From positions 496,001-560,000 of the forward strand of contig NZ_KZ686269.1 in assembly GCF_003029735.1 (NCBI RefSeq): 64,000 nucleotides of DNA, in the 5' to 3' direction. Position 1 is the stretch's first letter. Each line of letters opens with the position of its first letter. Positions 1 through 9,195 of this stretch are shown here, piece after piece. This stretch comes from Pedobacter yulinensis. GTDB lineage: Bacteria > Bacteroidota > Bacteroidia > Sphingobacteriales > Sphingobacteriaceae. Both the position numbers and the translations under genes were made by a program. The notes under the pieces were generated by a model that was not told the origin of the DNA, did no database searches, and saw nothing but the letters and a program-made list of their open reading frames with translations.

Positions 1-941
1 AAGGCGGAATCGCGACTCCGCTGATTGTGCACTGGCCGGCAGGAATCAATAAAAGTCTGCAGAATAGTTGGGTTTCAGGATACGGACACCTGACCGATAT
101 CATGGCCACCTGCACCGACCTGGCCGGTACGAAATACCCTTTGGTTTTCAACGGCCAGCAACTGCATGAACCGGCAGGAAAGAGCCTTAGCCCGCATTTT
201 AAAGGCAAGGACAATAACCGCGGCCGTATTTTCTGGGAGCACGAGGCCAATATAGCGCTTCGCGAAGGTCGCTGGAAAATGGTAGCGAAAACCGACGAGG
301 GAAAAAGATTCAATGAAAAGGCGATTGCCTTGTATGACCTGCAGGCAGATCCCACCGAGCTGCGTAACCTGGCCGCGAAACAGACTGACCGCACCAGGAC
401 AATGTATGCGGCCTGGAAACAATGGGCGGGCGCCATTGGGGCTTTTCCGCTCGATACGCGTGAATATAACGAACGCATACAGGCGTACCGGCGCCGTATG
501 AACGGGGATTTTGGCGATAACCTGGGCGGGTGGAACCTGCGCGGGGATGCCCGTCTGGGCGACGTTCGCGTAGATCACAGGAACCGGTTGAACAGTGGAA
601 AATCTGCCCATGTGTTTGTCAGGACCCGGGCAGGCCAGGCAGCCGCCTTTGCCATGAACTGGCCTTTCAGGGCCCGGAAAGGTGAGCGCTTCAAAATAGG
701 CCTGCAGGGGCTCGGAAGGGGTTCGGGCAACCTGGTCATCCGCCTTGAAAACACCAGCGGCAATCAGGCCAGGGTCATTGACCAGACTATTCGCATCAGT
801 GACGGGCAGCTTGGCGGCAGTTGGCAGTCTGTCGAATTACCCTCAGACGATACCTATCGCCTGTCTGTTTGTTTTGGCGATCTTGCAGCGGGTACCGAAC
901 TTTGGTTAGACAACATCAGGTTAGAGTCCGTTCAGAATTAA
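1..941 (+). CDS. Sulfatase (arylsulfatase family S1), C-terminal part, cut by left edge
   Basis: The reading frame is open from position 3, so the gene begins upstream of the window. The visible part starts in the late sulfatase core (GGIATPLIVHWPAG, the strand after the metal-binding region) and continues through the usual sulfatase ending (EGRWKMVAK, then LYDLQADPTELRNLA). The catalytic Cys and metal ligands lie outside the window and cannot be checked. After the sulfatase fold there are about 140 extra residues (roughly 165-304 of the visible part) rich in beta strands and ending WLDNIRLE, which looks like an appended carbohydrate-binding-type beta-sandwich; that assignment is inference. 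It is followed after 3 bases by the phosphodiesterase gene, so it is probably part of the same operon. Expected role: removing sulfate esters from a periplasmic oligosaccharide. Confidence 0.9.
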   Translation, partial: GGIATPLIVHWPAGINKSLQNSWVSGYGHLTDIMATCTDLAGTKYPLVFNGQQLHEPAGKSLSPHFKGKDNNRGRIFWEHEANIALREGRWKMVAKTDEGKRFNEKAIALYDLQADPTELRNLAAKQTDRTRTMYAAWKQWAGAIGAFPLDTREYNERIQAYRRRMNGDFGDNLGGWNLRGDARLGDVRVDHRNRLNSGKSAHVFVRTRAGQAAAFAMNWPFRARKGERFKIGLQGLGRGSGNLVIRLENTSGNQARVIDQTIRISDGQLGGSWQSVELPSDDTYRLSVCFGDLAAGTELWLDNIRLESVQN

Positions 942-944
942 AGG

Positions 945-2267
945 ATGAAAACGATTATATACATACTATTTTTTGCCGCAGCTATGCTCCCGGCATCGCT
1001 CTACGCGCAGCAGAAGCGCCATGTGCTGCTGATCAGCATCGATGGCCTGCGGCCGGATTTTTACCTTGACCAGGCCTGGAAAGCGCCAAATTTACGCAAG
1101 CTGGCGGCCTCGGGCGTTTGGTCGGCCGGTATCAGCAGCGTTTTTCCGTCGGTTACCTATCCTGCCCATACCTCGCTGGTTACCGGGGCTTTCCCCGGCA
1201 GGCACGGCGTGTACTACAACGCGCCGGTCAATGCGGAAAAAGGACGCTGGTATTGGGAATCTTCTTATATCAGGACGCCTACGCTCTGGGATGCCGCGCG
1301 CTCAGCAGGCATCAGGACCGGGGCGGTGATGTGGCCGGTTACGGTCGGTGCCCCGATAGACTATAATTTTCCAGTAAAGCGGGCCGATAACGATGATGAA
1401 AGTGACCAGCTCAGCGTTACACAACCTTACCTGCAGCCGGCCACGCTGATCCGCGATTTTGAGGCCGCACATGGAAAGCTGTCGCGCGCCGATTTTGACA
1501 ATACAGGACCGCTCGACGCAACCATGGGAAAGCTGGCCGCACACATCATTGGAAAATATAAACCCGGACTCATGGCCGTTCATTTCGTTACGGTAGATCA
1601 CCAGCAGCATGCGCACGGGCGTGATGCGGTCGCTTCTAAAGAGGCACTGGCCAGGGTAGACAGCATGGTGGGCACCTTGATGGCCACACTTGAGGGTGCA
1701 GGCATGGCCAAAAATACAGCGGTCATCGTTACCGGCGACCACGGAATGGTCGACAGTGAATACAGCCTTGCACCGAATACCTGGCTTGCGCAAGCGGGCC
1801 TGCTTGATAAAAATGACTGGAAAGCGCGCTTTCAACCGGCAGGCGGCGCAGCCTTCCTGTATCTTAAAAGCCCGGCAGACCTGCAGCGGGTTCATCAAGT
1901 TCTGGCCGCGCTGCCGCCGGCAGTACAGGCATCTTTTCGGGTACTGGACCGCGCTGCACTGGACCGTGCGGGCGTCAATCCTGAAGTTTCGCTGGCACTT
2001 GCCATGAAAAAGGGTGTAATTGCCGTTGGCGGACAAAACCAGCCCGGCCTGGTAAAACTGAAAGCCGGGAAGGCGGGACACGGCCATTTTCCTGACTTTA
2101 AGGAGATCCAGACCGGTTTTATCGCTTCAGGAAGTGGAATTGGCCGGTCAGAACTTCGCAAAGCGCTCTCCATCACTGATATTGCACCCCTGGTTGCCCA
2201 ACTGCTGGGCATTCCTTTTAACGCTCCCGATGGTAAACTCGTTCCGGGAATCCTGAAACAACACTGA
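945..2267 (+). CDS. Type I phosphodiesterase/nucleotide pyrophosphatase (NPP)-like alkaline phosphatase superfamily protein
   Basis: 440 residues with a signal peptide ending near YAQQ. The sequence LLISIDGLRPDF supplies the first metal-binding Asp, and FPSVTYPAHTSLVTG matches the NPP nucleophile region, with Thr71 as the predicted nucleophile in place of the sulfatase formylglycine Cys. Later metal ligands are seen in VDHQQHAHG and VTGDHGM. Family members hydrolyse phosphodiester or pyrophosphate bonds of nucleotides or phospholipid headgroups; the natural substrate here is unknown. It lies between two sulfatase genes (3-base and 1-base gaps), so it is co-transcribed with them. This suggests that the target polymer or its breakdown products carry phosphate, or that the enzyme accepts sulfate diesters. 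Family call is secure, substrate is not. Confidence 0.88.
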   Translation: MKTIIYILFFAAAMLPASLYAQQKRHVLLISIDGLRPDFYLDQAWKAPNLRKLAASGVWSAGISSVFPSVTYPAHTSLVTGAFPGRHGVYYNAPVNAEKGRWYWESSYIRTPTLWDAARSAGIRTGAVMWPVTVGAPIDYNFPVKRADNDDESDQLSVTQPYLQPATLIRDFEAAHGKLSRADFDNTGPLDATMGKLAAHIIGKYKPGLMAVHFVTVDHQQHAHGRDAVASKEALARVDSMVGTLMATLEGAGMAKNTAVIVTGDHGMVDSEYSLAPNTWLAQAGLLDKNDWKARFQPAGGAAFLYLKSPADLQRVHQVLAALPPAVQASFRVLDRAALDRAGVNPEVSLALAMKKGVIAVGGQNQPGLVKLKAGKAGHGHFPDFKEIQTGFIASGSGIGRSELRKALSITDIAPLVAQLLGIPFNAPDGKLVPGILKQH

Positions 2268-2268
2268 T

Positions 2269-3633
2269 ATGAAAAAACAGCTCTTTTTATTTTTGCTCAT
2301 GTTTGCCGCTTTGGCCCATGCGCAGCGCCCAAGGCCCAACGTCGTGGTGATCATGGCAGATGATCTTGACAGCAGGCAGCTGAGTTGCTACGGCGGAAAG
2401 AATATGCGTACGCCGAACATCGATGCACTTGCCGCACAGGGCATGAAATTCAACCAGATTGTCGCTTCAGAGGCCATGTGTGTGCCCACGCGGGCATCGC
2501 TGTTTACCGGGCTTTACCCCGTCAGGCATGGTTCCTTCCAGAACCATAAACCGGTTTACAACAATCTGAAAAGCATTTGTCATTACCTGGGCGATCTGGG
2601 TTACGATGTTGCACTGACCGGGAAGGACCACAGTACCAAACCGGCCCAGGTTTTTCCGTTTCGTTTCGTAACCGGATTCGAGCCAAACTGCGTGGCGAAA
2701 ACCGACGACTATTCGCTTGACGGCGTGAAACAGTATGTGAGGAGCCAGAAAAAACCTTTCTGCCTGTTTGTGATGAGTATCAACCCGCATGCCCCCTGGA
2801 CGGTCGGCGACCCTTCAGAGTTTGATCCCGTTAAACTCGTGCTGCCTCCGCATTGGGTGGATACCAAAGACATCCGCGAACTTTTTGCAAAATACCTGGC
2901 AGAAGTAAGGCGCCTGGATCAGCAGGTCGGTGAGGTCATGAAGACGCTGAAAGAAACCGGGCAGGACAAAAACACGATCGTCATCTTCCTGGGCGAACAG
3001 GGTGCACAGTTTCCAGGTGCTAAATGGAACCTCTGGGATGCCGGACAGAAAAGCTCGATGATTGTTCGCTGGCCCGGAAACATCCAACCCAAAACCGAAA
3101 CGGAGGCCCTGGTACAATACGAAGACATTACACCAACGCTCGTTGAACTGGCCGGCGGAAAAGCTGTTGCCGGTATGGACGGGAAAAGTTTCGCCAATGT
3201 ATTGAAGGGGCAGGCAGATGCCGCCCGTCCGTTCGCCTTTGGTATTCATAACAACATCCCCGAAGGGCCGCCCTATCCCATGCGCAGTGTTCGTACGGCG
3301 AATTATAAGCTGATCTGGAACCTGAGCCCGGGCAAAAAGAACCACATCAAGTACATGATGAATCCAAACAATAAAGACAGCTATTGGAACCACTGGAAGG
3401 AGATCGCAGCAACCGACGACGCCGCAAAACGGCTCGTAACCAGGGTCACCGACCGGCCGGAATATGAATTCTACGACCTGAAAAAGGATCCCTATGAACT
3501 CAACAACCTGGCAGCAGATCCTGCCAGACAACAAGTTATTTCCAAGTACAAAAAAGCGCTGCAGGGCTGGATGGACCAGCAGCAGGATAAAGGCGCCGCT
3601 CTTGATATCGTTTATGAAAAAGAATCACATTAG
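2269..3633 (+). CDS. Sulfatase (family S1)
   Basis: 454 residues. A signal peptide (hydrophobic run, then AHAQ) directs it to the periplasm. RPNVVVIMADDLDSRQ gives the Asp-Asp calcium ligands. EAMCVPTRASLFTG contains the sulfatase signature C-x-P-x-R; Cys71 should be converted to formylglycine. The C-terminus has the family ending YDLKKDPYELNNLA. It removes sulfate esters from sugars; the position on the sugar cannot be told from sequence alone. It follows the NPP-like gene by one base and its last 20 bases overlap the next sulfatase gene, which implies translational coupling. Its sequence differs clearly from the next sulfatase, so the two probably act on different sulfate positions (inference). 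Confidence 0.93.
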   Translation: MKKQLFLFLLMFAALAHAQRPRPNVVVIMADDLDSRQLSCYGGKNMRTPNIDALAAQGMKFNQIVASEAMCVPTRASLFTGLYPVRHGSFQNHKPVYNNLKSICHYLGDLGYDVALTGKDHSTKPAQVFPFRFVTGFEPNCVAKTDDYSLDGVKQYVRSQKKPFCLFVMSINPHAPWTVGDPSEFDPVKLVLPPHWVDTKDIRELFAKYLAEVRRLDQQVGEVMKTLKETGQDKNTIVIFLGEQGAQFPGAKWNLWDAGQKSSMIVRWPGNIQPKTETEALVQYEDITPTLVELAGGKAVAGMDGKSFANVLKGQADAARPFAFGIHNNIPEGPPYPMRSVRTANYKLIWNLSPGKKNHIKYMMNPNNKDSYWNHWKEIAATDDAAKRLVTRVTDRPEYEFYDLKKDPYELNNLAADPARQQVISKYKKALQGWMDQQQDKGAALDIVYEKESH

Positions 3634-5038
3634 AACTGTCCTTGCCGCATTGGTCTTTGTGTTTTGCGCACCCGGCCTGCATGCGCAGGGCAGCCGCAAG
3701 CCGAATATTATTTTTATCATGGCCGACGACCTGGGCTGGGGCGAACTTGGCAGTTATGGAAACACGTTTAACGAAACCCCCAATCTGGACCGTTTATCGG
3801 CTCAGGGCATGCGGTTTACGCAAGCTTATGCAGCTGCACCGGTCTGTTCTCCCACCCGCGCCAGCATCATGACCGGTCAATACCCTGCACGGGTTGGCAT
3901 TACCGATTTCCTGCCCGAGGACGAAAAAACCGATCGCTGGCTGGACCCAACCAAGTACGTAACGCTGAACGAAGCCTTGTCTGCCAGCGGTTACCACACC
4001 GGCATTGTGGGCAAGTGGCACCTGGATACAGATTTCAAACTTAACAAAGGAGGGCCCAAAGCGCATGGGTTCAACGAAGTGATCGGTACAGAATCTGAAT
4101 ATATTGCCGATGGTGACTACTTTTTTCCCTACAGCAAGATCGCATCATTCGATAAAGGTACAGCGAACGAATACCTGACCGACAGGCAATGCGCAGAGGC
4201 GAACGCATTCATTACCCGGAACCGTGAAAAACCGTTCTTCCTGTACTTGAGCCTGTACAGCGTACACACCAGGCTGGAAGCACCTGTTCAGCTCGTAGAA
4301 AAATACAAGCAGAAGTTTGATCAGAAATACGGGACCGGTAAAGCCGAGCAATTCTTTGGAGCAAACAACGTTCGGCATGAGTCTGCACAGCGGGACAATC
4401 CCTGGCTGGCTGCCATGCTTGAAAGTATCGATACCGGGGTGGGCGGCATCATGAAAACACTCCGTGAAACCGGGCTGGCTGAAAACACGATCATTGTATT
4501 TTTCTCAGATAACGGCGGTGCCGGAAAAGCGGGCAACAACGCACACCTTCGGGCAGGAAAGACCTGGCTATATGAAGGAGGCATCCGGGAACCGCTAATC
4601 GTGAGCTGGCCCGGTAAGATCAAAGGCAATACAGTGAACGACAATCCTGTTACGAGCCTTGATTTTTACCCTACCTTTCTGGCTGCGGCGGGAGGGAAAC
4701 CAACCGGCGGGAGATTGGACGGGCACAACCTTATGCCCCTGCTGCGCGGCGGCCGTGCGTCAGGGCGGCCCCTTTTCTGGCACTACCCCTCTGAAACGGG
4801 CAAGTGGGTAAACCGCATGTCGTCTGCCGTACGGGAAGGGAACTACAAACTGCTTGAGTTCTACAACAATCCGCGGCTGGAACTCTACGACCTCCAAAAT
4901 GACCCCTCAGAAAGCCATAACTTGGCAACTGACCGGCCGGCCGAAACAGCCAGGCTGAAAAAACTGCTTGAAGACTGGAAGAAAGAGGTCAATGCCGAGG
5001 CGCCGCACCTGGCCCGGAAAGAAAAAAAGAAACCTTAA
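3614..5038 (+). CDS. Sulfatase (family S1)
   Basis: The frame is open from 3494, but the ATG at 3614 is chosen because it begins a signal peptide (MKKNHIRTVLAALVF, cleavage near LHAQ), giving 474 residues. The core shows NIIFIMADDLGWGELGSYG for metal binding and AAPVCSPTRASIMTG with the formylglycine precursor at Cys78. FSDNGG and the ending LYDLQNDPSESHNLA are typical of arylsulfatase A-type S1 enzymes. It overlaps the previous sulfatase by 20 bases and is 8 bases before the hybrid sensor gene. Predicted to act in the periplasm on a sulfated oligosaccharide. Similarity in motif wording to the sulfatase at 11470 suggests these two are the closer pair. Confidence 0.93.
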   Translation: MKKNHIRTVLAALVFVFCAPGLHAQGSRKPNIIFIMADDLGWGELGSYGNTFNETPNLDRLSAQGMRFTQAYAAAPVCSPTRASIMTGQYPARVGITDFLPEDEKTDRWLDPTKYVTLNEALSASGYHTGIVGKWHLDTDFKLNKGGPKAHGFNEVIGTESEYIADGDYFFPYSKIASFDKGTANEYLTDRQCAEANAFITRNREKPFFLYLSLYSVHTRLEAPVQLVEKYKQKFDQKYGTGKAEQFFGANNVRHESAQRDNPWLAAMLESIDTGVGGIMKTLRETGLAENTIIVFFSDNGGAGKAGNNAHLRAGKTWLYEGGIREPLIVSWPGKIKGNTVNDNPVTSLDFYPTFLAAAGGKPTGGRLDGHNLMPLLRGGRASGRPLFWHYPSETGKWVNRMSSAVREGNYKLLEFYNNPRLELYDLQNDPSESHNLATDRPAETARLKKLLEDWKKEVNAEAPHLARKEKKKP

Positions 5039-5046
5039 CTTTAAGC

Positions 5047-8000
5047 ATGTCGCTGCGCAATATCCTGATTTTTCTGTTTTTTTTGTCGTTCATGCCAGCT
5101 CAGGCCCAGCAGCCGTTGTTCAGGAGTTATGCGGTTACCGACGGACTGGTCTCTAATACAGTATGGTGCGTTGGCCAGGACAACAAGGGATACATGTGGT
5201 TCGGCACCAAAAACGGCCTCAGCCGCTTTGACGGCTATCAGTTTAAATCGTACCGCTTCGATAAAAATAACCCGCAGTCGCTCGGCAATAACTTCATCAC
5301 AGCCATTGCGGCGGCAGATGAGCGGCACCTCTGGATCGGAACGCAAATGGGCGTTTATGTGCTCGACCTTGAAAAAGAGCGGTTCAGCCCCCTTGCCTTG
5401 CTGAAAAACCAATCGGTGTATGATATTGTCCGTGATAAATCGGGAAGTATGTGGGTGGCGACCCGCTCGAACGGCGTGTACCGGTTCGGAAAAAAACCTT
5501 TACATTTTCATGAGAACAGCAAAGCTGGAAGGCTTTCTTCAAACCATGTGAGAAAACTTACCTTCGACCACTCGGGGCGGATCTGGATAGGTACCTTCGG
5601 CAAAGGAATTGACGTATATGATCCTGCGACCAGGCAGGTGCAGAACCTGAACCGCAGAAACAGCGCCCTGAGCAGCGACCAGGTGCTGTCTCTTTATACC
5701 GACCTAAGTGGCGATGTCTGGGTCGGTACTTTCGCCGGCGGCCTGAACGTCTACAGGCAATCGACCCGCAATTTCAGTGTATTTCGGGCCGGTACCCGGG
5801 GTGGCATTAACGATGATATTGTGCGCAGTATTTACCAGCCCGCACCCGGTAAGCTGTACGTAGGGACCGAAAAAGGTCTGAATATACTGGATCTCAGCAC
5901 CGGGCAGTCGCGCTCCTATACCAAAAGAACGAATGATCCTTACAGCATCAGTGACAACGCCATTTATGCGATTTATCCTGACCGCGAAGGAGGGATCTGG
6001 GTGGGTACCTATTTTGGGGGCATCAGCTACTTTACTGAAAAAGGCTTGGGCTTTGAACTTTATTACCAGCGCGACGGCATGCCTTCCCTCAGCGGGAATG
6101 CAGTAAGTTCCTTCCTTGAAGATACACCAGGAAAATTCTGGATCGGTACTGAAGACGGCGGACTCAACCTGTTCGACGAGCGGACCCGGTCCTTTAAAAA
6201 ATACCCCTGGCATAGCGGGCAGCAGGCACTTTCTTATCACAACATTCATTGCCTGTATAAGGACGCCAGGGGGCGGATATGGATCGGGACTTTTGCCGGC
6301 GGCCTCAATATCTACGATCCGGCCAGCGGCAGCGTCAGGAACTACCGGCATGAAGCATCAGATCCGCGCTCGCTGAGTAATGACAATATTTACGTCATCT
6401 ATGAAGACCGCGACAAGCAGGTATGGATCGGCACGACCAAAGGGCTGAACCGTTATGATCCTGCGAGTGACAGCTTTTTCAGGGTGGGGGGAATGGACAT
6501 GGATAAGAACGTCATTTACGACATTTATGAAGACAACACCAAAACGGTGTGGTTTGCTACTTACGATGCCGGACTTGTTGCTTTCAATAAACGCAGCCAG
6601 ACATGGAGCGCCTACCGCGCGGGGCGCAAGAATGCCCTCAGTTCAGATAAGATCATCTCCCTACTCGATGACCATGCGGGTAACCTCTGGATCGGAACTG
6701 ATGGCGGCGGACTGAACCGGCTGAATATGCAGGATAAAACAGTCCAGGTTTTTGACGAAAGCCAGGGTCTCGATGCGAATGTGATCTATGGTATGCTGCA
6801 GGACGATTCGCGAAACCTTTGGTTGTCTACCAACAACGGTTTGTACACCTACCTACCCGGCAAAAAGGTTTTCAGGCATTATACCAACTGGGATCACCTG
6901 CAGAGCCTGCAGTTTAATTACGGCGCCAGTTATAAATCTTCTTCAGGCAAGCTGTATTTTGGCGGAATCAAAGGATTCAATGCCTTTTTTCCCGACAGCG
7001 TCCGGCAATTGAGTGGCAGACAAGAAGTGGTGATCACGAATTTTCAGCTGTTTAACCGGCCGGTAAGTGCGGGTGTGGCAGGAAGCCCGCTCCAAAAGCC
7101 CATTGATTATACCCAGAAACTGACACTTTCGCACAGTCAATCGGTCATTAGTTTTGAGTATGCCGCATTGAGTTACCTGGCGCCCAACAAGGTCCAATAC
7201 GCCTACCGCATGCAGGGATTCGATAAAGGCTGGAACTACGTTGGCAGCGAGCGCAAGGCGACCTATACCAACCTGCCCGCAGGAAATTATGTTTTTCAGG
7301 TTAAGGCCATGGGCAACGACGGCAATTGGAACAGCCACGTCACGACTCTGCAAATCCGTGTTAACCCGCCGTTTTACCTCTCGGTATGGGCTTATATCTT
7401 CTATGCACTGGCCTTAGCTGGTGCGTTCTGGCTGTTCAGACACTATACCATCAAAGAAACCCGCCGAAAAAACCAAATTCGGCTTGAACGGCTGAAAAGC
7501 CGGAAAGAAAAAGAGTTTTATACGCAGAAACTCGAATTTTTTACGGCAATGGCGCATGAAATCCGGACACCGCTTTCGCTCATCATTGCTCCCCTCGAAA
7601 AGTTGCTGCAAAGCCGGAACAAAAATACAGATGAGCAGGCGCAGCTGGCCATCATGGAAGAAAATTCCAACCGCTTGCTGAACCTTGTAAACCAACTGCT
7701 CGACTTCAGGCGCATTGAAAGCGATGTTTATGCCATTCACCAGGAAGAAATTGAACTCGTATCTTTCATTCACACAATTTATTCTCGGTTTTCATCCATC
7801 CCTTATCAGAAAGGCATTCGTTTTACCATGAGCACGAAGATCAGCAGCCTGCAGGTGCAGATTGATCCCGAAGCGTTTACCAAGATCATGAACAACCTGC
7901 TCATCAATGCTTTCAAGTTTACGCGCAGCAAGGTGAAAATCAGCATCGACGAACCGGAAACTAGGGACGGGCGTGCTTATTTCAGTGTCAGTGTCGAAGA

Positions 8001-9045
8001 TGACGGTATCGGTATCCCGCCCTCGCAGATCAATAACATCTTCAGCAAGTTTTTCAAGGTCTCGTCGGGTGCGCACCAGTACAGCAATCTTGGCGGGACC
8101 GGTATCGGGCTGTCGCTGGCCAGGTCGCTGGTCGAAAAACACGAGGGCGTGCTCGAGGTCAGGAGCCAAGAGCAGGTCAACACGGTCTTCAAGCTGCTGG
8201 TTCCATACGAACCCGCGGGTGCAGCTGTGGCCGGCAAAGCGGTTGCCGCTGTGAAAGAACCCGAAGGAGAAGGACTGCTGACCATTCTGGTGGCCGAAGA
8301 CGACGAATCACTGAATGATTTTATTGGCAACGGTCTTGCAGAAGCGGGTTACCGGGTTATCAAAGCATTTAACGGCTTTGAGGCGCAGGAATTGCTCGCC
8401 CAGTACCAGGTAGATCTGATCATTTCAGATATTATGATGCCGGTAACCGACGGGATGGAGTTCCTGAAGGCGGTAAAGGAGAACATCGACCACAGCCACA
8501 TTCCGTTCATCCTGCTCACGGCGCGGGCCAATTCGGAATCTGAAATTGAAGGCATTACATTAGGCGCTGATGCCTACCTGATTAAACCCTTTAAGTGGAA
8601 ACACGTGTTGGCGGTAGTGAAGAACCTGGTCGAGTCGCGCAACAAACTAAGGGAGAAATTTGCCCGGCAGCCCTTTGCACCGGCCAACAGCCTGACCACC
8701 AATAGCCGCGATAAAAAGTTCATTGACAAGGTTACAGGGATTATCGAAGAGCGCATGATGGATCCGCAGTTGTCTGTCGAGGAGTTAAGTAAAGACCTGG
8801 CCATGAGTCGTTCCAGTCTGCATAAGAAGCTGAAGTCGCTTTCCGGTTATGTTCCTAACGAATTTATACGCCTGATCAGGTTGAAAAAGGCCGCAGAACT
8901 GATCTTGTCTGAAGATTACAACATCTCGGAGATCAGTTACCTGGTGGGCTTCAATTCACATTCTTACTTTTCAAAATGTTTTGTAAGCCAGTTTAAGGTG
9001 CCGCCCAGCGAGTTCCTGGAAAAACACCGGGAAAAAATCACTTAA
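5047..9045 (+). CDS. Hybrid two-component system regulator (HTCS), periplasmic sensor to AraC-type DNA-binding
   Basis: 1332 residues holding a whole signalling pathway. A signal peptide (to about residue 21) is followed by a periplasmic two-propeller sensor of Reg_prop repeats, visible as many D-x-G-x-hWhGT repeats to about residue 650, then a Y_Y_Y domain (about 710-780) and one membrane helix (about 785-805). In the cytoplasm come a histidine kinase with FFTAMAHEIRTPLS (phospho-His837), an ATPase domain with DDGIGIPP and GGTGIGLSLA, a receiver domain with LIISDIMMP (phospho-acceptor Asp1128), and a C-terminal AraC-type helix-turn-helix (about 1230-1330). HTCS proteins bind glycan fragments in the periplasm and activate the nearby polysaccharide locus. 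Its position among sulfatases and glycosidases makes it the likely activator of 1-16 kb. Confidence 0.96.
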   Translation: MSLRNILIFLFFLSFMPAQAQQPLFRSYAVTDGLVSNTVWCVGQDNKGYMWFGTKNGLSRFDGYQFKSYRFDKNNPQSLGNNFITAIAAADERHLWIGTQMGVYVLDLEKERFSPLALLKNQSVYDIVRDKSGSMWVATRSNGVYRFGKKPLHFHENSKAGRLSSNHVRKLTFDHSGRIWIGTFGKGIDVYDPATRQVQNLNRRNSALSSDQVLSLYTDLSGDVWVGTFAGGLNVYRQSTRNFSVFRAGTRGGINDDIVRSIYQPAPGKLYVGTEKGLNILDLSTGQSRSYTKRTNDPYSISDNAIYAIYPDREGGIWVGTYFGGISYFTEKGLGFELYYQRDGMPSLSGNAVSSFLEDTPGKFWIGTEDGGLNLFDERTRSFKKYPWHSGQQALSYHNIHCLYKDARGRIWIGTFAGGLNIYDPASGSVRNYRHEASDPRSLSNDNIYVIYEDRDKQVWIGTTKGLNRYDPASDSFFRVGGMDMDKNVIYDIYEDNTKTVWFATYDAGLVAFNKRSQTWSAYRAGRKNALSSDKIISLLDDHAGNLWIGTDGGGLNRLNMQDKTVQVFDESQGLDANVIYGMLQDDSRNLWLSTNNGLYTYLPGKKVFRHYTNWDHLQSLQFNYGASYKSSSGKLYFGGIKGFNAFFPDSVRQLSGRQEVVITNFQLFNRPVSAGVAGSPLQKPIDYTQKLTLSHSQSVISFEYAALSYLAPNKVQYAYRMQGFDKGWNYVGSERKATYTNLPAGNYVFQVKAMGNDGNWNSHVTTLQIRVNPPFYLSVWAYIFYALALAGAFWLFRHYTIKETRRKNQIRLERLKSRKEKEFYTQKLEFFTAMAHEIRTPLSLIIAPLEKLLQSRNKNTDEQAQLAIMEENSNRLLNLVNQLLDFRRIESDVYAIHQEEIELVSFIHTIYSRFSSIPYQKGIRFTMSTKISSLQVQIDPEAFTKIMNNLLINAFKFTRSKVKISIDEPETRDGRAYFSVSVEDDGIGIPPSQINNIFSKFFKVSSGAHQYSNLGGTGIGLSLARSLVEKHEGVLEVRSQEQVNTVFKLLVPYEPAGAAVAGKAVAAVKEPEGEGLLTILVAEDDESLNDFIGNGLAEAGYRVIKAFNGFEAQELLAQYQVDLIISDIMMPVTDGMEFLKAVKENIDHSHIPFILLTARANSESEIEGITLGADAYLIKPFKWKHVLAVVKNLVESRNKLREKFARQPFAPANSLTTNSRDKKFIDKVTGIIEERMMDPQLSVEELSKDLAMSRSSLHKKLKSLSGYVPNEFIRLIRLKKAAELILSEDYNISEISYLVGFNSHSYFSKCFVSQFKVPPSEFLEKHREKIT

Positions 9046-9195
9046 ACACTTTTGAAATGTGTCTCGGCAAAACAGGCAGCGATTTACAAGTTTGTATTCG
9101 AGCCACACAAAAATACCAGCGATAGACACCAATTTGATAACCTGAAAGCAGCGTTGGGTGATAGTATTGCAGGAACCAAGCAACCGATCGCGCCT

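Noticed and set aside
1302..2087. 261-codon minus-strand open frame
   Set aside because: Antisense to the phosphodiesterase gene whose motifs are intact; no signal, domain or plausible start context.
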